A DNA stretch of 32,312 nucleotides from Atlantibacter subterraneus (GCF_007570865.1 NZ_VLPS01000013.1:1-32312); one strand, 5' to 3'. Shown: positions 1-8,506, numbered from the stretch's first letter. Notes: generated by a model not told the origin, from the sequence alone. Numbers and translations: made by a program.

Positions 1-139
1 ACGTGTTCACTCAGAGACTTGATAATTCTTTGTGTACCCGGAGGTACTGAGATATCAATCCTGCGAGTGCCCACACAGATTGTCTGATAAATTGTTAAAG
101 AGCAGTTGCGACGCGGCTTACAGCTCACTGTCGCGAGGT
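1..139 (-). other. 5' leader of an rRNA operon (16S gene lies beyond the left edge)
   Basis: Read on the minus strand, this is the transcribed leader of a ribosomal RNA operon, downstream of the P1 and P2 promoters. It carries a boxA antiterminator at 92-104, a boxC-like TGTGTGGG at 70-77, and a small hairpin at 34-47 (GTACC stem, four-base loop). The mature 16S sequence does not begin within the window. Position beside purH matches rrnE of E. coli K-12, so this is probably the rrnE equivalent; that name is inferred from gene order. Confidence 0.9.
92..104 (-). promoter_or_regulatory. boxA antitermination element
   Basis: On the minus strand this reads TGCTCTTTAACAA, the boxA of enterobacterial rRNA leaders. 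In RNA it recruits the NusB-NusE complex and its partners, protecting the untranslated rRNA transcript from Rho. It lies about 35 bases after the expected P2 start, the usual position. Confidence 0.93.
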
Positions 140-144
140 GGCGT

Positions 145-172
145 ATATTACGCTTTCCTCTTTCAGAGTCAA
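145..172 (-). promoter_or_regulatory. rRNA operon promoter P2
   Basis: The minus strand has TTGACT (-35, 167-172), a 16-bp spacer and TAATAT (-10, 145-150), followed by a GC-rich stretch. This matches the conserved P2 of E. coli rrn operons. Transcription would start near 139. P2 gives basal transcription downstream of the stronger P1. Confidence 0.9.
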
Positions 173-253
173 CCCTGATTTTCAGGATTTTTCTCTTCAA
201 TCTCCGCCGTTACATTGTGATGTTGTTCACATGTTCCGTGTCGATGGAGGCGC

Positions 254-305
254 ATTATAGGGAGTTCTTTTGTCACCGCAACAGGAAAATGACAGAAAAA
301 TGACT
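254..305 (-). promoter_or_regulatory. rRNA operon promoter P1 with UP element
   Basis: The minus strand shows TTGCGG (-35, 276-281), a 16-bp spacer and a consensus TATAAT (-10, 254-259), then the GCGCCTCC discriminator typical of stringently controlled rrn P1 promoters. The start should be the A at about 245. Bases 282-305 are A/T-rich and sit where the UP element contacts the alpha subunit. The sequence fits rrnE P1. FIS sites would lie at about 310-395, but I cannot place them by eye. Confidence 0.92.
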
Positions 306-357
306 GACTGCTGCATTCCACAGCAAAACCCCGCCTTATACCCATTTACACACAGAG

Positions 358-366
358 TTATCCACA
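358..366 (+). promoter_or_regulatory. DnaA box (perfect consensus)
   Basis: TTATCCACA is an exact match to the strongest DnaA-binding nonamer. It lies between the rRNA P1 promoter and the purH promoter, about 113 bases upstream of the P1 start and 30 bases upstream of the PurR box. A single nonamer can occur by chance, so function is not established. Confidence 0.5.
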
Positions 367-398
367 TCCCGTCGAAATTCTAAAAATTCGCGAGCGTT

Positions 399-420
399 GC
401 GCAAACGTTTTCGTTACAAT
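399..420 (+). promoter_or_regulatory. purH promoter with PurR operator
   Basis: Bases 399-414 (GCGCAAACGTTTTCGT) match the PurR operator of purine-biosynthesis genes, and TACAAT at 415-420 is a good -10 box directly after it. No strong -35 box is visible at the right distance; the operator occupies the -35 region, as expected for a promoter blocked by PurR with hypoxanthine or guanine. Transcription would start near 427 and give a leader of about 95 nt. Confidence 0.85.
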
Positions 421-440
421 GCCCGCGCAAAAACAAGGAT

Positions 441-490
441 GCCCCGCGAGGGGCGTTAGCTGAGTTTTTAACGAAAAATTCAGCTAACGC
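441..490 (+). other. structured purH leader RNA (two abutting hairpins)
   Basis: The purH leader contains a short hairpin with a GCGA tetraloop (441-454, five G-C pairs) and a 17-bp hairpin (453-469 with 474-490, loop AACG, one G-U pair). They share bases 453-454, so they either stack or compete at the junction. No U-tract follows, so this is not an intrinsic terminator. The ribosome-binding site (AGGGGA, near 511-516) lies outside both. I do not know a named regulator for it. Confidence 0.75.
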
Positions 491-522
491 TCTCTGTAAT
501 CGTCAAATCCAGGGGATTTACC

Positions 523-2112
523 ATGCAACAACGTCGTCCAGTGCGCCGCGCTCTGCTCAGTGTTTCTGATAAAGCCGGTATTGTCGAATTCGCTCAGGCG
601 CTTTCCCAACGTGGTGTGGAGCTGCTGTCTACCGGCGGCACTGCCCGCCTGTTAGCAGATAAAGGCCTGCCGGTAACCGAAGTGTCTGACTACACCGGTT
701 TTCCGGAGATGATGGATGGACGCGTCAAAACGCTGCACCCTAAAGTTCATGGCGGCATTCTGGGCCGTCGCGGCCAGGACGATGCCATTATGGCTGAACA
801 CGCCATCGCGCCAATCGACATGGTGGTCGTTAACCTGTATCCATTCGCGCAAACCGTGGCGCGTGAAGGCTGCTCGCTGGAAGATGCGGTCGAGAATATC
901 GATATCGGCGGCCCGACCATGGTGCGCTCCGCCGCCAAGAACCATAAAGATGTCGCCATCGTGGTAAAGAGCAGCGACTACACCACCATCATTAATGAAA
1001 TGGATGCCAATGACGGTTCCCTGACGCTGGATACCCGTTTCGATCTCGCAATCAAAGCGTTCGAGCACACCGCTGCCTACGACAGCATGATTGCCAACTA
1101 CTTTGGCAGCCTGGTTCCCGCCTATCACGGCGAGAGCAAAGAACCCGCTGGCCGCTTCCCCCGCACGCTGAACCTGAACTTCATTAAAAAGCAGGACATG
1201 CGTTACGGCGAGAACAGCCATCAGAACGCAGCCTTCTATATAGAAGAAGAAATCAAAGAGGCCTCTGTGGCGACTGCCACCCAGGTGCAGGGCAAAGCGC
1301 TTTCTTACAACAACATCGCCGACACCGACGCGGCGCTGGAGTGTGTGAAAGAGTTCAGCGAACCGGCATGCGTAATCGTGAAGCATGCTAACCCATGCGG
1401 CGTGGCGGTTAATGATTCCATTCTCGAAGCCTACGATCGCGCCTATAAAACCGACCCGACCTCCGCGTTCGGCGGCATCATCGCTTTTAACCGCGAACTG
1501 GATGCCGAAACCGCGCAGGCCATTATTTCCCGTCAGTTTGTTGAAGTGATTATCGCGCCGTCAGCCTCGGAAGAAGCGCTGAAAATCACGGCGACCAAAC
1601 AGAATGTGCGCGTTCTTGTTTGTGGTCAGTGGAAACAGCGTGTACCGGGGCTGGATTTCAAACGCGTCAACGGCGGTTTACTGGTGCAGGACCGCGATCT
1701 CGGCATGGTGAGCGAAAGCGACCTGCGCGTGGTGACTAAACGCCAGCCGACCGAACAGGAGCTGCGCGATGCGCTGTTCTGCTGGAAAGTGGCGAAGTTC
1801 GTGAAGTCCAACGCCATTGTGTATGCCAAACAGAATATGACCATCGGCATTGGCGCAGGCCAGATGAGCCGCGTGTATTCCGCGAAAATCGCCGGGATTA
1901 AAGCAGGCGACGAAGGTCTGGAAGTGAAAGGTTCCGCGATGGCGTCCGACGCTTTCTTCCCGTTCCGCGACGGCATTGACGCCGCTGCGGCTGTGGGTAT
2001 CAGCTGCGTGATCCAGCCTGGCGGCTCTATCCGTGATGATGAAGTCATCGCCGCCGCCGATGAGCATGGCATTGCCATGATCTTCACCAATATGCGTCAC
2101 TTCCGCCACTAA
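523..2112 (+). CDS. purH: bifunctional AICAR transformylase / IMP cyclohydrolase
   Basis: PurH carries out the last two steps of IMP synthesis: formylation of AICAR by 10-formyl-tetrahydrofolate, then ring closure. The 529 residues equal the E. coli length. The N-terminal MGS-like cyclohydrolase domain (about 1-200) has STGGTA near 36-41 and the conserved [14 protein letters not shown] stretch from 60. The C-terminal transformylase domain carries the catalytic Lys-His pair (K287, H288) in VKHANPCG and a late [10 protein letters not shown] motif. The ATG is preceded by AGGGGA. It is the first gene of a two-gene operon with purD, ten bases downstream, under a PurR-box promoter. Confidence 0.98.
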   Translation: MQQRRPVRRALLSVSDKAGIVEFAQALSQRGVELLSTGGTARLLADKGLPVTEVSDYTGFPEMMDGRVKTLHPKVHGGILGRRGQDDAIMAEHAIAPIDMVVVNLYPFAQTVAREGCSLEDAVENIDIGGPTMVRSAAKNHKDVAIVVKSSDYTTIINEMDANDGSLTLDTRFDLAIKAFEHTAAYDSMIANYFGSLVPAYHGESKEPAGRFPRTLNLNFIKKQDMRYGENSHQNAAFYIEEEIKEASVATATQVQGKALSYNNIADTDAALECVKEFSEPACVIVKHANPCGVAVNDSILEAYDRAYKTDPTSAFGGIIAFNRELDAETAQAIISRQFVEVIIAPSASEEALKITATKQNVRVLVCGQWKQRVPGLDFKRVNGGLLVQDRDLGMVSESDLRVVTKRQPTEQELRDALFCWKVAKFVKSNAIVYAKQNMTIGIGAGQMSRVYSAKIAGIKAGDEGLEVKGSAMASDAFFPFRDGIDAAAAVGISCVIQPGGSIRDDEVIAAADEHGIAMIFTNMRHFRH

Positions 2113-2122
2113 GGATCTGAGA

Positions 2123-3415
2123 ATGAAAGTATTAGTGATTGGCAACGGCGGGCGCGAACACGCGCTGGCCTGGAAAGCGGCCCAGTCGCCGCGCGTGTCT
2201 ACCGTGTTTGTCGCACCAGGCAACGCCGGGACTGCGCTGGAGCCGGCATTACAGAACGTGGCGATTAACGCTACGGATATCGCTGGCCTGCTGAGCTTCG
2301 CGCAGAATGAAAAAATCGATCTGACCATCGTCGGCCCGGAAGCGCCGTTGGTGATTGGCGTGGTGGATGCGTTTCGCGCCGCCGGGCTGAAAATCTTCGG
2401 CCCCACCCAGGGTGCCGCACAGCTGGAAGGTTCTAAAGCCTTCACCAAAGATTTCCTGGCGCGTCATAACATCCCGACGGCGGAATACCAGAACTTTACC
2501 GAGGTCGAACCCGCACTGGCGTACATTCGTGAGAAAGGCGCACCGATCGTGATTAAAGCCGACGGTCTGGCGGCAGGCAAAGGCGTGATCGTTGCCATGA
2601 CGCTGGAAGAAGCCGAATCTGCCGCCAAAGATATGCTGGCCGGTAACGCCTTTGGCGATGCAGGGCACCGTATCGTGGTGGAAGAGTTCCTGGACGGCGA
2701 AGAAGCCAGCTTCATTGTGATGGTCGATGGTGAACACGTTGAGCCGATGGCCACCAGTCAGGACCACAAGCGCGTCGGCGACGGCGATACCGGTCCGAAT
2801 ACCGGCGGCATGGGCGCGTACTCCCCTGCTCCGGTGGTGACTGCCGATGTGCACCAGCGCACCATGGAGCGCGTAATATGGCCGACCGTGCGCGGCATGG
2901 CGGCGGAAGGCAACACCTATACCGGCTTCCTGTATGCCGGGTTGATGATCGATAAGCAGGGCAATCCGAAGGTAATCGAATTTAACTGCCGCTTCGGCGA
3001 TCCGGAAACCCAACCGATCATGCTGCGTCTGCAGTCCGATTTGGTGGAGCTGTGCCTGGCAGCCTGCGACGGCAAACTGGACGAAGTGCAATCCCAGTGG
3101 GACGCGCGTCCTTCGCTGGGGGTAGTGATGGCGGCGGGCGGTTATCCTGCTGACTACCGTACCGGTGATGAAATCCACGGGCTGCCGTTAGAAGAGGTTG
3201 CCGACGGGAAAGTGTTCCATGCGGGCACCAAACTGGCGGACGACGATCGCGTGCTCACCAACGGCGGGCGCGTATTGTGCGTTACTGCGCTGGGAGACAG
3301 CGTAGCGCAGGCCCAGCAGCGCGCCTGTGCGTTAATGAAGGATATTCACTGGGACGGCAGCTTTAGCCGCAGTGATATCGGCTATCGCGCCATTGCGCGG
3401 GAAAACGCAAAATAA
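2123..3415 (+). CDS. purD: phosphoribosylamine-glycine ligase (GAR synthetase)
   Basis: PurD joins glycine to 5-phosphoribosylamine using ATP, the second step of purine synthesis. The protein has 430 residues, one more than E. coli. It begins with the nucleotide-binding GNGGREHALAWK stretch (7-18), has the ATP-grasp lysine segment KADGLAAGKG (145-154), and the metal-binding FNCRFGDPETQ segment further on. The start has AAGGA overlapping the end of purH, so the two are translated from one message. A strong terminator follows six bases after the stop. Confidence 0.98.
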   Translation: MKVLVIGNGGREHALAWKAAQSPRVSTVFVAPGNAGTALEPALQNVAINATDIAGLLSFAQNEKIDLTIVGPEAPLVIGVVDAFRAAGLKIFGPTQGAAQLEGSKAFTKDFLARHNIPTAEYQNFTEVEPALAYIREKGAPIVIKADGLAAGKGVIVAMTLEEAESAAKDMLAGNAFGDAGHRIVVEEFLDGEEASFIVMVDGEHVEPMATSQDHKRVGDGDTGPNTGGMGAYSPAPVVTADVHQRTMERVIWPTVRGMAAEGNTYTGFLYAGLMIDKQGNPKVIEFNCRFGDPETQPIMLRLQSDLVELCLAACDGKLDEVQSQWDARPSLGVVMAAGGYPADYRTGDEIHGLPLEEVADGKVFHAGTKLADDDRVLTNGGRVLCVTALGDSVAQAQQRACALMKDIHWDGSFSRSDIGYRAIARENAK

Positions 3416-3420
3416 ACTTC

Positions 3421-3442
3421 AGCCGCCTACGGGCGGCTTTTT
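3421..3442 (+). terminator. purHD intrinsic terminator
   Basis: AGCCGCC (3421-3427) pairs with GGCGGCT (3432-3438) around a TACG loop, followed by a run of T to 3442. It lies six bases after the purD stop and seven bases before the 3' end of the convergent yjaH. On the minus strand no good U-tract follows the stem, so it mainly serves purHD. Confidence 0.92.
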
Positions 3443-3449
3443 ACTGCCC

Positions 3450-4151
3450 TTAAAACGTCGCCGCTTTCGGTTGCCAGTGGCAGTAATCCTGATTGGCTAC
3501 CAGCAGCAGTTGGGTGCCTTCCGGCGCTTCCAGCCACGCCATGCTCACCTCAAGGGAAGAATGCGCCTGACGGCGTTCGATATGGCTTATCGCGACTTCA
3601 TCCAGCGCGGGCTTGAGGGTTTCCCCTTCGCAGGTGGTTACCGTGCGGTTGGCATGCCAGCGCCCTTGTCTCAGCACCACGTTGCCGGTGCGTAACGCAT
3701 CGCTGGTCGCGCGCATTTGTTGGGCCTGATAGCGATACAGCGCGATGGTATCGTCGGAGAGCTGTTGCTTCTGACCGTCCACTTCGCGCTGCATAAAACT
3801 CAGCTCGCCGTGGTCATCAAAACGCACTTTCACATGCTCTGGCGGTCTGGAATAAATATTGGTTTCAATCAGCGCGAGCGACTCGCCCTGCCAGCGGTAT
3901 TCGCGGGTAGTGGTATTGCCGGCCCGCCAGGGGCTAAACACCACCAGCATGCGCACCGCGTCGTTGCTGCCGTCTTTACGCCAGATCCTTACCGCGCCCT
4001 GATCGGCGGCATAACCGCTGGCGGTAAAAGGAGGAAGGGTGGAATTGCGGCTACAGGCGGTAAGCAACAGCGCACCGGCTGCCAGAGCCAGTGAGCGCCA
4101 GGTAAACAAAAGGGGCGATATCGCCCCTTCGTTAAAACCTTTTGCCGTCAC
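3450..4151 (-). CDS. yjaH: DUF1481 family lipoprotein YjaH
   Basis: The position between hupA and purD and the protein itself match YjaH of E. coli, a DUF1481 protein of unknown function. A hydrophobic segment (about 20-32) ends in LLLTAC, a lipobox with Cys33 as the lipidation site, so an outer- or inner-membrane lipoprotein is expected. The start is uncertain. The longest frame begins at a GTG (4151) seven bases after the hupA stop, with no visible ribosome-binding site, and its first residues are encoded by the hupA terminator. A TTG at 4109 would place the lipobox Cys at residue 19, a more usual signal-peptide length. Confidence 0.85.
   Translation of the reverse strand: MTAKGFNEGAISPLLFTWRSLALAAGALLLTACSRNSTLPPFTASGYAADQGAVRIWRKDGSNDAVRMLVVFSPWRAGNTTTREYRWQGESLALIETNIYSRPPEHVKVRFDDHGELSFMQREVDGQKQQLSDDTIALYRYQAQQMRATSDALRTGNVVLRQGRWHANRTVTTCEGETLKPALDEVAISHIERRQAHSSLEVSMAWLEAPEGTQLLLVANQDYCHWQPKAATF
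4106..4129 (-). terminator. hupA terminator hairpin
   Basis: Bases 4110-4129 form a perfect 20-bp palindrome (AAGGGGCGAT with its complement). On the minus strand it gives a G/C-rich stem followed by four U residues, about 30 bases after the hupA stop. It is probably the hupA terminator. It overlaps the 5' end of the longest yjaH reading frame. Confidence 0.75.
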
Positions 4152-4157
4152 AGCGAA

Positions 4158-4430
4158 TTACTTAACAGCGTCTTTCAGAGCTTTGCCAGAAACAAATGCC
4201 GGCACGTTTGCTGCGGCGATTTTGATTTCTTTACCGGTCTGCGGGTTGCGGCCAGTACGCTCAGCGCGGTGGTTCACTTTGAAGGTACCAAAACCAACCA
4301 GTTGTACAGCATCGCCTTCTTTCAGAGACTCAGTAATTGCAGCCAGAGTGGATTCCAGTGCTGCTTTAGCCTGGGTTTTAGACAGGTCAGCCTTGTCTGC
4401 AATTACATCAATCAATTGAGTCTTATTCAT
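4158..4430 (-). CDS. hupA: DNA-binding protein HU, alpha subunit
   Basis: HU is an abundant nucleoid protein that bends and compacts DNA as a dimer of alpha and/or beta subunits. The 90 residues are nearly identical to E. coli HupA; the small changes I noticed are Asp for Glu near residues 12 and 15. The HU signature [18 protein letters not shown] (46-63) holds the beta-arm, and Pro63 is the residue that intercalates at DNA kinks. AAGGATAACTT before the ATG is a good ribosome-binding site. It appears to be transcribed alone, with a ~105-nt leader and its own terminator. Confidence 0.99.
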   Translation of the reverse strand: MNKTQLIDVIADKADLSKTQAKAALESTLAAITESLKEGDAVQLVGFGTFKVNHRAERTGRNPQTGKEIKIAAANVPAFVSGKALKDAVK

Positions 4431-4541
4431 AAGTTATCCTTACAATGTGTTTATCGCTTGCTAAGCATCGAGTGCGACGAAAATGCCAGAAAAGCACTCT
4501 CCTGCATACACGCACCGATAGCCACTTTTTTTCGCCTCCCA

Positions 4542-4571
4542 AATGTAGACCAGACGGGGGGCCAATTGGAA
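4542..4571 (-). promoter_or_regulatory. candidate hupA promoter
   Basis: On the minus strand TACATT (4542-4547) is a reasonable -10 box in the 186-bp yjaG-hupA gap. The -35 is weak (TTCCAA at 4566-4571, 18-bp spacing). A start near 4535 would give a leader of about 105 nt. This is an eye-based call, with no better candidate seen nearby. Confidence 0.35.
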
Positions 4572-4581
4572 GCCTTCAGGT

Positions 4582-4618
4582 GAGACAAAACAGGTGATAA
4601 GTCACGTTTTATTGTCTC
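4582..4618 (-). other. extended hairpin spanning the yjaG stop codon
   Basis: GAGAC (4582-4586) pairs with GTCTC (4614-4618), AAAAC (4587-4591) with GTTTT (4606-4610), and GTGA (4594-4597) with TCAC (4602-4605), with a three-base bulge on one side and a two-base bulge on the other. The stem covers the yjaG stop codon (4617-4619). No U-tract follows on the minus strand, so it is more likely an mRNA 3'-end or stability structure than a terminator. Confidence 0.5.
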
Positions 4619-5207
4619 ATTGCTGCAAATTTATACCGATATTACTGGTTCCGTCTTCACGCAGGTCGGCCCGCAGGCCTTTGATAAGCTCTATATCACG
4701 CTCTTCGCAGTCAGCCAGCAGGCGGAAAATCTCCCACTGAATGTCCCATTCCTGCTCAACAGCCGGGTTGACTCTCAGCTCTTCATCGGTCATTTCGCGA
4801 CCAGCCTGCGACATCTCCAGCATGGCGACGGTAGTGATAGACGCTTTGCTGACTTCAACGGCATGTTCCAGCGTTTCGCCGCTTAACCGGGAATGCACCA
4901 GCTCGCTCAGCGCGACGCAGGCATCAATTGCCGGGTAAACGCCATAAATATCGTAGTCATCCGCAGCGGGAATTGCCTCTTCGAGTTTATCGAGTTGAGA
5001 GTCAAAGTTCACCTTCGCATCCTTTACCGTCAGCGTTTCCCAGATTAAATCCAGAATACGGCGGTACAAATGCGCATCACCATAGCCGGTTTGCTGGCAG
5101 AAAATCGCGTAATTGGGATACATCCGCTCACACAGCGACGCCATAAATGTCACGTGCTGCCAGCTTTCCAGCTTCTCAAGGCGCAGGTGAATCGGGTTTT
5201 GTAACAT
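4617..5207 (-). CDS. yjaG: DUF416 family protein YjaG
   Basis: The 196-residue acidic, largely helical protein matches YjaG of E. coli in length and position. The family (DUF416) has no assigned biochemical function. No signal peptide or membrane segment is visible, so it is presumably cytoplasmic. It lies 44 bases downstream of nfi and probably shares the nudC-hemE-nfi transcript, as the last gene before the hupA promoter. Confidence 0.93.
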   Translation of the reverse strand: MLQNPIHLRLEKLESWQHVTFMASLCERMYPNYAIFCQQTGYGDAHLYRRILDLIWETLTVKDAKVNFDSQLDKLEEAIPAADDYDIYGVYPAIDACVALSELVHSRLSGETLEHAVEVSKASITTVAMLEMSQAGREMTDEELRVNPAVEQEWDIQWEIFRLLADCEERDIELIKGLRADLREDGTSNIGINLQQ

Positions 5208-5251
5208 AGTGGACTCTCATAAACCGAATTTTGAGCGGGAGTGTACCTGAA

Positions 5252-5923
5252 TCACCCCTGAATTTCCTGCCAACGAACAAACGCCCGCCGCCCGGATGCC
5301 ACCGCATCGGCCCAGCGCGTCGGCTCAGGGAGCCGGTAACCCGCCATGCAGCGCTGTACCCACAATAGCGCGCTGTCCTGGCTGATACGATGCCCTGTGG
5401 CAATGAACAAAGGATTACAGCGTCGTTTACTGCGCCATACCCACGCCAGCTGCTCGCCTTTATCCATCAGCGGCTGTAGCGCGCCCTGCTCTTCATCCAG
5501 CGGTTCAAATTTGCCGCACAGACGCTTTTTCGCCACGCCGATGGTCGGCACATCCACCAGCAGGCCGAAATGGCTGGCAACGCCGAGGCGGCGCGGATGC
5601 GAAATACCGTGGCCATCGACAAACAGCAGGTCGGGTTTCTGCGACAGCATTTCCCACGCCTTTAGCAGCGCGGGATACTCACGGAAGGATAAGAAGCCGG
5701 GAATATAAGGCATGGTGGTAGCGATACGCGCCACCTGATATTCAACCAGTTCCAGAGAGGGGTACTTGAGCAGCACCATCGCCGCCCGGGTCACTTCGCC
5801 GCCTTGTTCAAACCCGACATCCGCGCCTGCGATCAAGCGCGGCGGATCCTGTAACAGCCGATCCTCGCGGATCACCTGCGACGCCAGTTCCCGTTGTTGA
5901 TCGCGTAGCGTAGCGAGATCCAT
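5252..5923 (-). CDS. nfi: endonuclease V (deoxyinosine 3' endonuclease)
   Basis: Endonuclease V nicks DNA at the second phosphodiester bond 3' of deoxyinosine and so starts repair of deaminated adenine. The 223 residues equal the E. coli length. The acidic metal-binding residues align as D35 (GADVGF), E82 (REYPAL) and D103 (FVDGHG), and the wedge motif PYIP is at 72-75. A strong GAGGAGGGGGA ribosome-binding site precedes the ATG. It begins 14 bases after the hemE stop, so the two are almost certainly co-transcribed. Confidence 0.98.
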   Translation of the reverse strand: MDLATLRDQQRELASQVIREDRLLQDPPRLIAGADVGFEQGGEVTRAAMVLLKYPSLELVEYQVARIATTMPYIPGFLSFREYPALLKAWEMLSQKPDLLFVDGHGISHPRRLGVASHFGLLVDVPTIGVAKKRLCGKFEPLDEEQGALQPLMDKGEQLAWVWRSKRRCNPLFIATGHRISQDSALLWVQRCMAGYRLPEPTRWADAVASGRRAFVRWQEIQG

Positions 5924-5937
5924 TCCCCCTCCTCGGT

Positions 5938-7002
5938 TTACTTGTGATAAGGCGCCGATAAGCGATGCACCGCCTCGACAAACGCACCCGCGTGTTCTGG
6001 CGGCACATCCTGATGAATACCGTGCCCAAGATTAAAGACGTGGCCTTCACCCTGGCCGAAACCAGCAAGTATAGACGCTACTTCTTGTTCGATGCGCTCC
6101 GGGGCCGCGTACAGCATGGAGGGATCCATATTCCCCTGCAGCGCCACTTTATCGCCTACGCGACGACGCGCATCGGCAATATCGGTGGTCCAGTCCAGGC
6201 CCAGCGCATCGCAGCCGGTTTCCGCCATCAGCTCCAGCCACTGGCCGCCGCCTTTGGTGAACAGGGTTACCGGCACGCGTTTGCCGTCCTGCTCGCGCAG
6301 CAGGCCGTCGACGATTTTGTGCATGTAATAGAGCGAGAACTGCTGATAGTCGCGCCCGGTCAACACGCCGCCCCAGGTATCGAAAATCATCACCGCCTGC
6401 GCACCGGCGCGGATTTGCGCGTTGAGATACAGGGTGACGCTTTGCGCCAGCTTATCCAGCAGGTTATGCAGAGTTTGCGGATCGGCGTACATCATCTTTT
6501 TGATCACGGTAAAGGCTTTGCTGCTGCCGCCTTCCACCATATAGGTCGCCAGCGTCCACGGGCTGCCGGAGAAACCGATTAACGGCACTTCGCCTTTTAG
6601 CTCGCGGCGAATCGTCCGTACCGCGTTCATCACATAGCCCAGTTCCTGCTCCGGATCGGGAACCGGCAGTTTATCAACGTCGGCTTTACAGGTGATGGGC
6701 GAGGTAAAACGCGGACCTTCGCCGGTTTCAAAATAGAGCCCGAGGCCCATGGCATCAGGAATGGTCAGGATGTCCGAAAAGAGGATGGCCGCATCCAGCG
6801 GGAAACGACGCAGCGGCTGGAGCGTCACTTCACAGGCCAGCTCCGGGTTTTTACACAGCGACATAAAGTCCCCGGCCTCGGCGCGGGTGGCCTTATATTC
6901 CGGTAAATAACGGCCGGCTTGTCTCATCATCCATACCGGCGTGACGTCTACGGGCTGGCGCAGCAGCGCACGGAGGTAACGATCGTTCTTCAATTCGGTC
7001 AT
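5938..7002 (-). CDS. hemE: uroporphyrinogen decarboxylase
   Basis: HemE removes the four acetate carboxyl groups of uroporphyrinogen III to give coproporphyrinogen III in haem synthesis. The 354 residues equal the E. coli length. The substrate-binding [15 protein letters not shown] segment (22-36) and the catalytic aspartate of FSDIL (D77) are intact, as is the C-terminal [15 protein letters not shown] segment. AAGGAAAT is a good ribosome-binding site. It sits 35 bases after nudC and 14 before nfi, in one leftward gene cluster. Confidence 0.99.
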   Translation of the reverse strand: MTELKNDRYLRALLRQPVDVTPVWMMRQAGRYLPEYKATRAEAGDFMSLCKNPELACEVTLQPLRRFPLDAAILFSDILTIPDAMGLGLYFETGEGPRFTSPITCKADVDKLPVPDPEQELGYVMNAVRTIRRELKGEVPLIGFSGSPWTLATYMVEGGSSKAFTVIKKMMYADPQTLHNLLDKLAQSVTLYLNAQIRAGAQAVMIFDTWGGVLTGRDYQQFSLYYMHKIVDGLLREQDGKRVPVTLFTKGGGQWLELMAETGCDALGLDWTTDIADARRRVGDKVALQGNMDPSMLYAAPERIEQEVASILAGFGQGEGHVFNLGHGIHQDVPPEHAGAFVEAVHRLSAPYHK

Positions 7003-7037
7003 TTTTGCATTTCCTTAAGCGACAAGGGGCCAGTGTA

Positions 7038-7814
7038 TCACGAGCCGTACTCTGCCCGGCACAGCGCCACCGTATCTTCAATTAAGCGGCGGGCGACGGT
7101 GCCCGGCGGCGGCAACAGGGGCAAATCGTCAAAGCGATACCAGCCTGCGTCCAGCAATTCTTTGGGGTCGATCTTCAGCTCGCCGCTGTGGTATTCCGCC
7201 ATAAACGCGGTCATCAGCGACTGCGGAAAAGGCCAGGGTTGGGAAGTCACGTAACGCAGGTTCTTCACGGTGATCCCGCTCTCTTCCATCACCTCACGCG
7301 CCACCGCCTGCTCCAGGGTTTCGCCCACTTCAACAAAACCGGCTAACACGGTATACAAACCGTTGCGGTGACGGGTGTGTTGAGCCAGCAGGATTTTATC
7401 CTGGTGGCGAATTGCCACAATGATGCAAGGGGAAATTTGCGGGTAATATCGCTGACGGCAGTGATGACACAGCATCGCCCATTCGGTTTTACTGGGATGC
7501 ATCTCGTGACCGCAGTATCCGCAGAATTTATGGGCGCGATAAAACTCGGCTAACTGCACCCCTCTGCCCGCCAGCTGAAACAGCCCGACGTCCTGATCGA
7601 TGACCTGGCGAACCGAGCCCATATCCTGGCGTTTTGCCTGGCGGACCAGCCACACCGGCTCGCCTTGCCACTCACCAATTTGCGCCGCCACTTGCCCGGT
7701 CAGGCCGAAATTTTCTGCATTACCGTGAGGCAACTCTCCCTTTGGTAACCATAATTTTTGTTCATGGCTGACTATCCACCAGCCATGGTCTATTTTTTGT
7801 AATAGCCGTTCCAT
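7038..7814 (-). CDS. nudC: NAD(H) pyrophosphatase / NAD-cap RNA decapping hydrolase
   Basis: NudC cleaves NADH to NMNH and AMP and removes the NAD cap from bacterial RNAs. From the ATG at 7814 it has 258 residues (E. coli 257). Four zinc ligands are C98, C101, C116 and C119. The Nudix box runs 159-181 (G-x5-E-x7-REVMEESGI), and the NADH-specific SQPWPFPQS motif follows at 191-199. A GTG at 7826 would add four residues, but its GAGG ribosome-binding site is only about two bases away, too close. It is divergent from rsd and heads the hemE-nfi-yjaG group. Confidence 0.97.
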   Translation of the reverse strand: MERLLQKIDHGWWIVSHEQKLWLPKGELPHGNAENFGLTGQVAAQIGEWQGEPVWLVRQAKRQDMGSVRQVIDQDVGLFQLAGRGVQLAEFYRAHKFCGYCGHEMHPSKTEWAMLCHHCRQRYYPQISPCIIVAIRHQDKILLAQHTRHRNGLYTVLAGFVEVGETLEQAVAREVMEESGITVKNLRYVTSQPWPFPQSLMTAFMAEYHSGELKIDPKELLDAGWYRFDDLPLLPPPGTVARRLIEDTVALCRAEYGS

Positions 7815-7914
7815 AATCGGTTGCACTACCTCAGCTTCGCTGGCATGTTGTTAACATTATTTTTACATTTTTGGGTTGTTGGACAATTAAATTTTATATC
7901 TTACGGAGTCAATC

Positions 7915-8433
7915 ATGCTAAATCAGCTGAAGAGCCTGACAGAGCGCGTCGGTGGTAGTAACGAACTGGTCGATTACTGGCTGAATGCCCGCAACCACCT
8001 GTTGGTCTCCTATTACAAATTAGTGGGCATTAAACCGGGCAAAGAAGCGGTTACCGCGTTAGATGAAAAAGCGCTGGACGATTTTTGCCACGCTCTGGTG
8101 GATTACCTGTCCGCCGGTCATTTCAATATTTATGAGCGCATCATCAGCGAGATGGAAGGCACCAGTCCGCTGCTGGCCGCCACTCAAATCTACCCCCTTC
8201 TGGAAGCGAATACCCAGGAAATTATGGATTATTACGATACCCACCTGGAAAACGCTATCGACCATGATAACTGGCTGGAATTCCAGACCGCGCTGTCGGA
8301 CATCGGCGAAGCAATGGCGTCGCGTTTCGCGCTGGAAGACAAGCTCATCGTGCTCGCCTTTGATAACGACCTCAAAGAGAGCATGGGTGCAGAGAGCGCC
8401 AATGACGACACCGCGGTTGCACGTCCGGCTTGA
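7915..8433 (+). CDS. rsd: regulator of sigma D (anti-sigma70 factor Rsd)
   Basis: Rsd binds free sigma70 in stationary phase and favours alternative sigma factors; it also interacts with HPr and SpoT in some bacteria. The four-helix-bundle sequence is clear over about 1-155 ([10 protein letters not shown] at the start, [18 protein letters not shown] in the middle). At 172 residues it is about 14 longer than the 158 I recall for E. coli; the extra residues form a polar C-terminal tail with [15 protein letters not shown] precedes the ATG. It diverges from nudC across 100 bp and is followed by its own terminator. Confidence 0.95.
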   Translation: MLNQLKSLTERVGGSNELVDYWLNARNHLLVSYYKLVGIKPGKEAVTALDEKALDDFCHALVDYLSAGHFNIYERIISEMEGTSPLLAATQIYPLLEANTQEIMDYYDTHLENAIDHDNWLEFQTALSDIGEAMASRFALEDKLIVLAFDNDLKESMGAESANDDTAVARPA

Positions 8434-8466
8434 ACTCCGGATCGTTAACGCGTAGTTTATTTGTGC

Positions 8467-8506
8467 CCTTGATGGCTGACGGTTACCGCCAGTAATCAAG
8501 GTTTTT
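8467..8506 (+). terminator. rsd terminator
   Basis: CCTTGAT (8467-8473) pairs with ATCAAGG (8495-8501), with a further imperfect inner stem, followed by TTTTT (8502-8506). It ends one base before the first pairing segment of the TPP riboswitch, so this terminator and the start of the thiC leader are packed against each other. Confidence 0.75.

Noticed and set aside
1-139. A 65-codon plus-strand frame starting at 106 in the rRNA leader
   Set aside because: It overlaps rRNA promoters P1 and P2 on the other strand, has no ribosome-binding site, and resembles no protein.
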